From Candidatus Peregrinibacteria bacterium Gr01-1014_25 (GTDB taxonomy: Bacteria; Patescibacteriota; Gracilibacteria; Peribacterales; Peribacteraceae), in NCBI GenBank assembly GCA_007376205.1, contig VMFU01000008.1, positions 1-56,914 of the forward strand: a DNA stretch of 56,914 bases. Reading direction: 5' to 3'. Positions 37,272-43,521 of this stretch are shown piece by piece. Position 1 is the stretch's first letter; every line of letters begins with the position of its first letter. The notes below the pieces were generated by a model. The model was not told the origin of the DNA and made no database searches. It worked only from the letters and a program-made list of their open reading frames with translations. Position numbers and translations under genes: made by a program.

Positions 37272-37302
37272 AAAAAAACTCCTCGGGACGCATCCCGAGG
37301 AG
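37272..37302 (-). terminator. Intrinsic terminator of the small membrane protein gene at 37313
   Basis: A 10-bp stem, CTCCTCGGGA / TCCCGAGGAG, with a CGCA loop, followed on the minus strand by seven T (37278-37272). Confidence 0.9.
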
Positions 37303-37312
37303 GTCGGAGCAC

Positions 37313-37546
37313 CTACGATTGTTTGATATAGATGGCTACATGGATGATGATCGCGATCACAAGTAGCACAACTGCGACAAGATTCACGAGGGTGGCGACA
37401 AGGAAGCCACTGATTCCCCCTGAATACCAATGAACGTCGGCACCCGCTGCTGTTTTCTGCAAACTGCGCAATGTGTAGCAGCCGAAACCAAAGGAGACGA
37501 CGACGGTCAACAACCACAGCCACCAATAGGTCGCGATGAAATGCAT
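37313..37546 (-). CDS. Small two-span membrane protein, unknown function
   Basis: 77 aa. Hydrophobic helices at about 6-27 and 47-72, joined by a short polar loop (SLQKTAAGADVHWYSGG). No family recognised. It has a Shine-Dalgarno AAAGGA (37559-37554), 7 nt before the ATG, a promoter TTGACA-N17-TTCAAT, a stem-loop in its leader and a strong terminator. This is the second small membrane protein in the window with a complete leadered unit, in contrast to the many leaderless genes. Confidence 0.7.
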   Translation of the reverse strand: MHFIATYWWLWLLTVVVSFGFGCYTLRSLQKTAAGADVHWYSGGISGFLVATLVNLVAVVLLVIAIIIHVAIYIKQS

Positions 37547-37584
37547 ACGTGTTTCCTTTCGATGAGAAGGACCGAGCAGGTGCG

Positions 37585-37601
37585 CCAGTCAGCGTGACTG
37601 G
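37585..37601 (-). promoter_or_regulatory. Stem-loop in the leader (CCAGTCA / TGACTGG)
   Basis: A perfect 7-bp inverted repeat with a 3-nt spacer, between the promoter and the Shine-Dalgarno site of the 37546 gene. It could be an operator (dyad) or an RNA hairpin that shapes the leader. Confidence 0.5.
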
Positions 37602-37609
37602 ATATGGAT

Positions 37610-37638
37610 ATTGAAAACCATTTATTGATAAATGTCAA
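37610..37638 (-). promoter_or_regulatory. Promoter TTGACA-N17-TTCAAT
   Basis: -35 at 37638-37633 is perfect and the -10 at 37615-37610 is fair, minus strand. The -10 ends 63 nt before ATG 37546. Confidence 0.6.
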
Positions 37639-37683
37639 AAAATAATGACGTGGCTTAAGCATGTGCTTTCCGCCCTTTAGTCG

Positions 37684-38658
37684 TCACACCGCAAACGTCC
37701 ACAATCCCAGCAGTTCCGACAGCACGAAGGCGAGGAAGAGGGCGAGGAGGATCGCGCCTTCTTTCCGCGAAAGTTCGCCGCCCGAACGCGCGAAGCGAAA
37801 GAAGAGGAGCAGGCCCACGACGGTGACGGCGAAGCTGGGGATGAATTGCTGGCTTGTGAGCAGGAACGGCCCGTTCACGAGGGGCAACAGGCCGAAGATG
37901 AGCGTGTTCGCGGCGCTCGATCCCATGTAATCCCCGAAGGCGATGTCCGTCCGCTTGCCCAGCACGCACCGCAGGGCGATGACGAGCTCCGGAACGTTCG
38001 TGCCGATGGAGAGGAAGAGGAGGCCGACGAGCGACGGCGGCGTGCCGATGGTCTCGGCGAAGAGCAGGGATTCCTGAACCAGGAGATGTCCCGCGAGGAA
38101 GATCAGCACGCCTCCCGCAATGATTTTCAGGATGTCGATGACGTGCGCGTGCCTCGTGTGCACGATTTCTTCTTCGACCTCTTCGACGGTTCGCCGCGCT
38201 GTCGTCTCCGTGGGACGTCGGGATTGGATGGAGAAGACGAGGAGCAGATAGAGGAAGACGAGCGTCAGGCCCTCGCTGCGGCTCACGGAGCCGTCGAGCA
38301 CGATGACGGTGGGCAGTGCGACAGTGCCGAGCAGGAACGCCATGTTCTCCCGCGTCATCGACAATTTCATGGGAATGCCGCGGCCCAACACCGCGAGGAG
38401 CGGGATGATGAGCAGCAGGATGACCAGTGACGCGCCGATGAGGTTGCCCGCGGAAATTTGCGGAACGCCCTCGATGCTTGCGTTCGCAGCGACGGAGATC
38501 TCACTGATGGACGTGAGGAATCCCAGGATCAGGAACGCCGTCGTGAAACCCGACCGGCGGTAACGGCGGGCAACCCGGTCCGTCGCCTCGACAATGAGAC
38601 CGGAGAGGTACCAGATGACTCCGATCGATAGCGCGAAAACGGGGATGTGGGAGAGCAT
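37684..38658 (-). CDS. CaCA-family cation exchanger (Na+/Ca2+-type)
   Basis: 324 aa, about ten membrane helices. The two inverted alpha repeats are visible: GFLTSISEISVAANASIEG near 50-70 and SIGTNVPELVIALRCVLGK near 222-240, each with the acidic residue after a Ser/Thr-rich turn, plus GNLIGASL and DYMGSSAANTLIFG. It moves Ca2+ or a related cation against Na+ or H+. Last gene of a four-gene unit. Start 38658 is 1 nt after the upstream stop; ATG 38673 would overlap it. Confidence 0.88.
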   Translation of the reverse strand: MLSHIPVFALSIGVIWYLSGLIVEATDRVARRYRRSGFTTAFLILGFLTSISEISVAANASIEGVPQISAGNLIGASLVILLLIIPLLAVLGRGIPMKLSMTRENMAFLLGTVALPTVIVLDGSVSRSEGLTLVFLYLLLVFSIQSRRPTETTARRTVEEVEEEIVHTRHAHVIDILKIIAGGVLIFLAGHLLVQESLLFAETIGTPPSLVGLLFLSIGTNVPELVIALRCVLGKRTDIAFGDYMGSSAANTLIFGLLPLVNGPFLLTSQQFIPSFAVTVVGLLLFFRFARSGGELSRKEGAILLALFLAFVLSELLGLWTFAV

Positions 38659-38659
38659 G

Positions 38660-39484
38660 CTAGGCGCGAGCATACCGGCGCTGCATGAACCAGACGATCC
38701 CCACTGCGGCGATGGCGAAAATGCCGAGGCCCATGCCCGAACCCGGCTGGGATGCGGGACGCGTGGTTTGCGAGAGGAGGGGAGGCGTGCCCGGCGCTTT
38801 GCCCGCGTACGGGTTGACGGGAATGTGCGTCCGCACGGTCTGTGCGGCGAGCGGACTGGTCGTCGGTGCGGCCTGCGTGGGCGAGGGAACGGTGGTCAGG
38901 GGAGTGGTGGGGGGCGTGGTCGGAGGTGCCGTGGGCGGCGTTGCGGGAGGCTCGCCGCTCGGTGGAGTGAGCGGGGGGATCGGTTCCTCCGGTGCGGGAG
39001 CGCCGCTGCCTATGACGATCGTACCGTCGTGCGCGGGCGACGTGCGCGAGATATAGGAATAGGTTCCCTCGGATGCATCCGCGGCGATGGTCATGGAGAA
39101 CGTCTGGCCGGGGAAGATCGGGGTCGATTCCAGCGTCATGCCCTCGCTGGTCGGCAGCGTCTCCGAGGCGAGGACGTGCGGAATCGCGTCGCTGTTCATC
39201 CACGTCAGCGTCTGTCCCGGCGCGGCGAGAACCGTCGCGGGGAGGAATCCCTCGGCGGTGATCGTCACGTCGGTCTGGCCGCCTGTCTGCGCGGTGAAGT
39301 TCAGGTCGGGCTGCACGACCAAGAGGCCGAGGAGGAGCACGACGGCGATGCCGGTGACGGCTGCAGGACGGCGCGAGATCGCGGAGAGCGGTACGGCGCT
39401 GCGAGGTGCGTAGGTGTTCTGCTGTACCGTGGAGAGCGGCGCATCGTCTTCCGTTTCTTGCCATTGGGGTCGGATGACGCTCAT
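38660..39484 (-). CDS. Membrane-anchored cupredoxin-like protein lacking the copper cysteine
   Basis: 274 aa. N-terminal membrane helix (about 43-62), a cupredoxin/plastocyanin-like domain (about 70-165), a Pro/Thr linker (about 170-240) and a C-terminal hydrophobic helix with a basic end (GLGIFAIAAVGIVWFMQRR). The domain keeps WMNSDAIPHVLAS (His ligand), but the second half reads YSYISRTSPAHDGTIVI, where blue-copper proteins have H-C-x-x-H: the Cys is replaced by Ser. Copper binding in the usual way is therefore unlikely. The start ATG overlaps the upstream stop (ATGA), so it is cotranscribed with the cohesin gene. Confidence 0.65.
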   Translation of the reverse strand: MSVIRPQWQETEDDAPLSTVQQNTYAPRSAVPLSAISRRPAAVTGIAVVLLLGLLVVQPDLNFTAQTGGQTDVTITAEGFLPATVLAAPGQTLTWMNSDAIPHVLASETLPTSEGMTLESTPIFPGQTFSMTIAADASEGTYSYISRTSPAHDGTIVIGSGAPAPEEPIPPLTPPSGEPPATPPTAPPTTPPTTPLTTVPSPTQAAPTTSPLAAQTVRTHIPVNPYAGKAPGTPPLLSQTTRPASQPGSGMGLGIFAIAAVGIVWFMQRRYARA

Positions 39485-40800
39485 GGGCGTGCGGGGAGGG
39501 CGACGAGCTGGCGTCGGAAGGCGATAGCGGTTCCGATCACGGCGCAGGCGACGAGGAAGACAAGCCAGACGGCGGGGAGACCCGCATCGCCGGCGACACC
39601 GTCACCCGTGGCCGGGCGGGGCGGGGCGATCGCGCTCGCCGAGAGCGGAGATGTCGACGTCAGCGGCTTGCCGACGGTGACCGCCACTTCGGGGCCGAAG
39701 TCCGTTTCCTGCCCCCGCACGTTCACGCCGCGGATGGCGACGTAGTACGTCTGATTCTCCGGAAGCGCGCGGATGACGACTGATTGCTGGTCGCCGGGAA
39801 CGCTCTTGCGCTGGATGTAGCGGCCCGAGACTCTGCTGTAGTACACGTAGTATCCGGCGATTTCCGAGGAGGGTAGCTGGTCCCACGCGGCGAAAATGCT
39901 GCCGCCGAGCGTCGTGACCCGCAGATTCTGGACCTGGAGGGATCCGAACAGGCCGCCCACCGGCGCTTGAGGGGCGTCCGAGGGAGTTGTCGCCGCCGCC
40001 ATGTCTGATGCGGACGACGAAGACACCGTTTCGGACGGCGCCGACGCGGTCTGACCGCCGGTCGCGATGGCGGACGAGGACGATTCCTCAACCGGCGCGG
40101 ACGATTCTTCGGCGGTGTCTGCGCCTGCCTCGCTTGCGGGCGGCTGCTCCGCCTGCGCGTTTTTGATGATGATGTTGAGCCAGGACGGCGGTGCCGAGAG
40201 CCCCTCCACTCCTGCGCCATCACCGGTGCCCACTGTTACGCTCGTTGTTCCATCGACGAGAAACGCGAGGGCGGTGTTCTGGGATGCGTCCTCCGCGATG
40301 CGCACCTGGATGCGGGCGACGACCACCGTCGTCGAGCGCACGGACGAGGAAGCGGCGACGTCGATCTTGATGTAGCCGTCCTCCGGAACGAAGTCGCTCT
40401 CTTCCGGCGACGGTTGGTCAAAGTTGGAATCGAAGGTGAGCGATTCGCCGGACAAAATCGTCGGATCGTAGGAAAGCCATGCCCGCACGCGGCTGATCGG
40501 CAGCGTGCCCGGGTTGCGGACAACCAGATCCATGTCGAGCAGGTCACCCGGGGAGAGCGTCGGCGTGTACTGCTCCTCCGGACTTTGGACGAGGAAGCGG
40601 CCGCAACGTCCGCCGTCCGTCGGCGTCATCGTGCCTTCGATATCGGGAACCGGGCCGCCGAAGACGGACTCCTGTTCCTCGGATTCGCAGTGCGGCCGCA
40701 GCTCGAGAGCGGCGGTAGCCTGTGCTCCTGCTGACGGCAGGACGAAGAGAGACGCGGTGACGCTCCCCGCAAGAACGGCGGAGAGGAAACGGGAGCGCAT
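39481..40800 (-). CDS. Surface protein with cohesin-like and fibronectin III domains
   Basis: 439 aa from ATG 40800. Signal peptide at 1-26 (cut after AQA). Residues about 70-185 look like a cohesin: LSPGDLLDMDLVVRNPGTLP, RAWLSYDPTILSG and the later VVARIQVRIAEDAS strand. A Ser/Ala-rich linker follows. An FN3 domain spans about 285-375 (IFAAWDQLPSSEIAGYYVYY; YYVAIRGVNVRGQE). The C-terminus has RPATGD, then a membrane helix (about 405-425) and RRQ, like a sortase sorting signal. It sits 16 nt after a dockerin gene. The frame upstream of 40800 overlaps that gene and is not used. Confidence 0.7.
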   Translation of the reverse strand: MRSRFLSAVLAGSVTASLFVLPSAGAQATAALELRPHCESEEQESVFGGPVPDIEGTMTPTDGGRCGRFLVQSPEEQYTPTLSPGDLLDMDLVVRNPGTLPISRVRAWLSYDPTILSGESLTFDSNFDQPSPEESDFVPEDGYIKIDVAASSSVRSTTVVVARIQVRIAEDASQNTALAFLVDGTTSVTVGTGDGAGVEGLSAPPSWLNIIIKNAQAEQPPASEAGADTAEESSAPVEESSSSAIATGGQTASAPSETVSSSSASDMAAATTPSDAPQAPVGGLFGSLQVQNLRVTTLGGSIFAAWDQLPSSEIAGYYVYYSRVSGRYIQRKSVPGDQQSVVIRALPENQTYYVAIRGVNVRGQETDFGPEVAVTVGKPLTSTSPLSASAIAPPRPATGDGVAGDAGLPAVWLVFLVACAVIGTAIAFRRQLVALPARP

Positions 40801-40816
40801 ACGTATGTTTGTTGGT

Positions 40817-41137
40817 TTAGCGTCCTGCCAGCGTTTGAAGGATGTGCAGTGCGTCATCGATGGTGACGATGCCGTCGCCGTTGGGATCAGCGCGCAGATC
40901 GTTCGGTGTGGGTGTTGCGTATCCATGGACGATTTCCAGGGCGCGGATCGCATCCGCGATGTCCATGACGCCGTTGCCGTCGAAATCGCCGTCGCCCAGA
41001 GCCGTGCCGGCTTCAATCGACGCGATTGTGCGAACGCTCTCCGACGTGCGCAAACCCATGGCGAAGGCCACGCCGACAGTGACCAGGCCCAACGTGGTTA
41101 CCTGGAGGAGCCGGCGGGAGCGGGAATTCATGCGCAT
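40817..41137 (-). CDS. Membrane-anchored dockerin protein
   Basis: 106 aa. N-terminal basic start, then a hydrophobic segment (about 12-28: TTLGLVTVGVAFAMG). The rest is a type I-like dockerin: DGDFDGNGVMDIADAI and ADPNGDGIVTIDDALHIL, two EF-hand-like calcium loops about 33 residues apart, each followed by a helix. Dockerins bind cohesins in calcium-dependent fashion; the next gene encodes a cohesin-like protein. First gene of the four-gene surface operon, with a good promoter, TTGAGA-N17-TACAAT. Confidence 0.82.
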   Translation of the reverse strand: MRMNSRSRRLLQVTTLGLVTVGVAFAMGLRTSESVRTIASIEAGTALGDGDFDGNGVMDIADAIRALEIVHGYATPTPNDLRADPNGDGIVTIDDALHILQTLAGR

Positions 41138-41145
41138 ATCGATGT

Positions 41146-41174
41146 ATTGTACCTTAAAGAGGCTTTTCTCTCAA
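41146..41174 (-). promoter_or_regulatory. Promoter TTGAGA-N17-TACAAT of the dockerin/cohesin operon
   Basis: -35 at 41174-41169 and -10 at 41151-41146; the -10 ends 8 nt before ATG 41137. One of the best promoters in the window. Confidence 0.75.
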
Positions 41175-41268
41175 TGAAAGGATGATTGACTGATTCTGTG
41201 AATAGTTTGTATTTGTAGGGATGTGTCTTTGGGCCATTCAGGAGCCTTCCTTGGTAGCAGCAGCCCTG

Positions 41269-41412
41269 CCACTTTCTTTGTCACCACACAAAGAAAGTGG
41301 CGCAAAGAAAGGTCTCCGCCGTCTGACGTTCCAGCCGGGCATGGGGAAGAAGGAAAGGACGTGGAAACAGAGGCAACTGCCTCTACGCAGAAAGGACGGG
41401 AAGATGTTGAAA
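41269..41412 (+). repeat. Dispersed palindromic repeat, copy 2 (most complete)
   Basis: Inverted repeat CCACTTTCTTTGT / ACAAAGAAAGTGG (41269-41281, 41288-41300), a second hairpin GAGGC-AACT-GCCTC (41370-41383), then AGAAAGGACGGGAAGATGTTGAAA. It lies in the 335-nt gap between the divergent dockerin and holA genes; apart from the dockerin promoter nothing else is visible there. Confidence 0.85.
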
Positions 41413-41472
41413 GCTTGACGGAAGAGGTCACTGGATATTGCCTCTCTCTTTTTTCCCTGCAAGGATGCACTG

Positions 41473-42426
41473 GTGGCGAATCTGTACATCTTCGCCGGCG
41501 AGAACGATTACCTTCTGTCGCAGGAGCGGCGACGGTGGATTGCGGAATTCGTGAAGCGGCACGGGGAGGACAACATCGTGCGCATTGCGGCCGAACAATT
41601 GCCGCTCCGCCAACTCCTCGACGAGACCGGCACCGCGCCCTTCCTCGCGACCAAACGCCTCGTCATCGTGGAGGGCCTCAAGCGCCTGTCGGGGAAGGAT
41701 CTGGAATCCCTCTCGGCGGCCATCCATCCGGACGTCGTCGTCCTGCTGGCGATGCAGGCGATGTCGGGAAAGGGAGGCGTGCCGAAGGACGTGCCCGAGG
41801 GATGCGACGTGAAGATGTTTTCTCCGCCGCGCGGAAAGCAGGTGCGCGAATGGTTGATGCAGGAAGCGCGCTCTGTGGGAGTGGGCATGGAAGCCTCCGC
41901 CGCCGATGTACTCCTGACGCTCGTGGGCAACGATCAGGGAATGCTGGCGATGGAGGTGCGCAAACTGGCCCTCGGTTGCCATGACGGAGCGATCACGGCG
42001 AATGACGTGCGCAGGCTGGCCGTGCCCTCGCCGGAGGGCGTGATTTGGTCGCTCACCGACGCCCTCTGCGCGGGACGCCGCACGGAAGCGCTTGCGCAGG
42101 CGAAGGATTTGCTGGACCGCGGCACCGACCCGTTCGGCCTTTGGGCCGCGCTTCTCACGATGGTGAGGAATGTCGGACTGGTGTCGGCCGCCGTTGCCGA
42201 TCACGCCGATCCGGGGAGTATTCCCGAGCAGTTCGACGTCCATCCGTTCGCGATCCGCAACGTCATTCCCTACGCGCGACGCGCCGATCACGCGCGCGTA
42301 CGTTCGTGCGTCGCCTGGGTGACGGAAGCGGACATCGCGGTGAAGACGGGAAGCTACCGCGCGAGTGACGAAGCGCCGCAGGAGCTCCATGCGCTCATCG
42401 ATCGGTGCATTATGGTGTGTCCTTGA
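41473..42426 (+). CDS. holA: DNA polymerase III delta subunit (HolA-like)
   Basis: 317 aa from a GTG start. AAA+-like fold of the clamp loader delta chain: LYIFAGENDYLLSQERRRW at the start (P-loop region degenerate, as in delta), RLVIVEGLKRLSGKDLESLS, a KMFSPPRGKQVREWLMQEA segment, and a C-terminal helical collar domain (VIWSLTDALCAGRRTEALAQAKDLL). It opens the beta clamp during replication. No clear -10 box was found close to the start. It converges with the 42430 gene (3 nt between stops). Confidence 0.85.
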   Translation: MANLYIFAGENDYLLSQERRRWIAEFVKRHGEDNIVRIAAEQLPLRQLLDETGTAPFLATKRLVIVEGLKRLSGKDLESLSAAIHPDVVVLLAMQAMSGKGGVPKDVPEGCDVKMFSPPRGKQVREWLMQEARSVGVGMEASAADVLLTLVGNDQGMLAMEVRKLALGCHDGAITANDVRRLAVPSPEGVIWSLTDALCAGRRTEALAQAKDLLDRGTDPFGLWAALLTMVRNVGLVSAAVADHADPGSIPEQFDVHPFAIRNVIPYARRADHARVRSCVAWVTEADIAVKTGSYRASDEAPQELHALIDRCIMVCP

Positions 42427-42429
42427 GTG

Positions 42430-42822
42430 TTACTTTCCCTCGATCTCTTTCAGGACATCCTCCGTGCGCGATGATTCGTCCTGCCGCGCGCTGGATTCGG
42501 CCTGTTCGCGTTTCTCGCGACGCTTGCGCCGCTCGGAGCCGATCTGCTGGATGAACTGCTCCTGGCCGATGGCGCCGACCTCCTTGGCGTACTTGGCGTC
42601 GATGGCCTTCAGTTGCTCACGCTCGTTCACGAGAATCTCCTGCAGGTTTTTGAGCTGCTCCGGAGTCATGATCGGCAGGATGTTGATCCAGTACTGCCGC
42701 TCCTCGGTGTTCATGCTCTCCGAACCCAGGATGAGCTGGAGAATCTCCGGAAACTTCTGCTTGATCTCCTCCGGGATCGTCAACGCGGCCGCGGTCGGTG
42801 GTGGAGTGGCAGGATCCGCCAT
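42430..42822 (-). CDS. Hypothetical helical protein
   Basis: 130 aa from ATG 42822. Pro/Ala-rich start, then a helix-rich core (EEIKQKFPEILQLILGSESMNTEERQYWINILPIM; TPEQLKNLQEILVNEREQLKAID) and a charged coil tail (ERRKRREKREQAESSARQ). No family name can be given. The -10 box TATACT ends 7 nt before the ATG, so the gene is not simply cotranscribed with greA. Confidence 0.65.
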   Translation of the reverse strand: MADPATPPPTAAALTIPEEIKQKFPEILQLILGSESMNTEERQYWINILPIMTPEQLKNLQEILVNEREQLKAIDAKYAKEVGAIGQEQFIQQIGSERRKRREKREQAESSARQDESSRTEDVLKEIEGK

Positions 42823-42829
42823 GGTAAAA

Positions 42830-42835
42830 AGTATA
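42830..42835 (-). promoter_or_regulatory. -10 box TATACT of the helical protein gene
   Basis: Minus strand, 7 nt before ATG 42822, in the 44-nt gap after the greA stop. Confidence 0.6.
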
Positions 42836-42866
42836 ACCCAGGTGCTCTGCAAACCCTAGTCCTGCG

Positions 42867-43439
42867 TCACGCGACCTTCATCACCTCGTATTCCACCGGT
42901 CCGGACGGCGTCTGCACCGAGACCGTTTCGCCGCGGCGCCGCGAGAGCAGCGCTTTGCCGATGGGGGATTCGTTGCTGATTTTGAACTCGAACGGATCGG
43001 CCTCCGTGGTGCCGACGATCGTGTACGTCTCCGTCGTGTCGGTTTCTTTGTTCAGGACGGTGACACTGGAACCGATGTTCACCTCCTTGCCGGACTTCTC
43101 ATGCTTTTCGGAAATGATGCGCGCGCTCTTGATCTTCTGTTCCAATTCCAGGATGCGCCCCTCGACGAATGCCTGCTCGTTCTTCGCCTCCTCGTACTCC
43201 GAGTTCTCGGAGAGGTCACCGTAGGAAATCGCCTCCTTGAGGCGCTGCGCCACTTCCTTCCTGCGGACGTTCTTCAGGTGGTCCAGCTCGTCCTTGAGCT
43301 TCTTGAGACCTTCCTTGGTGACGAGCGTTTCCTCGTCGTTATCGGACGTAGCGCTCGAGCCGGCTCCGGCATCATCGCCGGTTCCGCTCTCGTCGTTGAG
43401 GGCGACATCGGTGGGGAAATCGTCGTCAGAGGGCAGCAT
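42867..43439 (-). CDS. greA: Transcription elongation factor GreA
   Basis: 190 aa. Residues 35-190 are the standard GreA: coiled-coil N-domain with the acidic tip YGDLSENSEYEEAKNEQ and a C-domain ending SPIGKALLSRRRGETVSVQTPSG. It rescues backtracked RNA polymerase by stimulating transcript cleavage. The first 34 residues are an extra acidic, low-complexity extension (many D, E, S, G) not seen in common GreA. -10 box TACACT, 11 nt before the ATG. Confidence 0.95.
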   Translation of the reverse strand: MLPSDDDFPTDVALNDESGTGDDAGAGSSATSDNDEETLVTKEGLKKLKDELDHLKNVRRKEVAQRLKEAISYGDLSENSEYEEAKNEQAFVEGRILELEQKIKSARIISEKHEKSGKEVNIGSSVTVLNKETDTTETYTIVGTTEADPFEFKISNESPIGKALLSRRRGETVSVQTPSGPVEYEVMKVA

Positions 43440-43450
43440 AGCAAGCGGGG

Positions 43451-43456
43451 AGTGTA
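43451..43456 (-). promoter_or_regulatory. -10 box TACACT of greA
   Basis: Minus strand, 11 nt before ATG 43439. Confidence 0.55.
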
Positions 43457-43521
43457 GAGAAGGAAGGAGGGCGTTGCAATGAGGGACGGCCCCCGGAGAA
43501 GTGTTTTTTTGGCTTCGTGGG

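Noticed and set aside
37176-37526. 116-aa minus-strand frame with GGTRTPV
   Set aside because: It is read from the antisense of tRNA-Tyr, another well-known false gene.
40801-41016. N-terminal extension of the cohesin protein (frame open to 41016)
   Set aside because: It overlaps the dockerin gene in another frame; the signal peptide starts at 40800.
41269-41412. Insertion sequence
   Set aside because: Palindromic and dispersed, but only about 140 bp, with no transposase and no visible target duplication.
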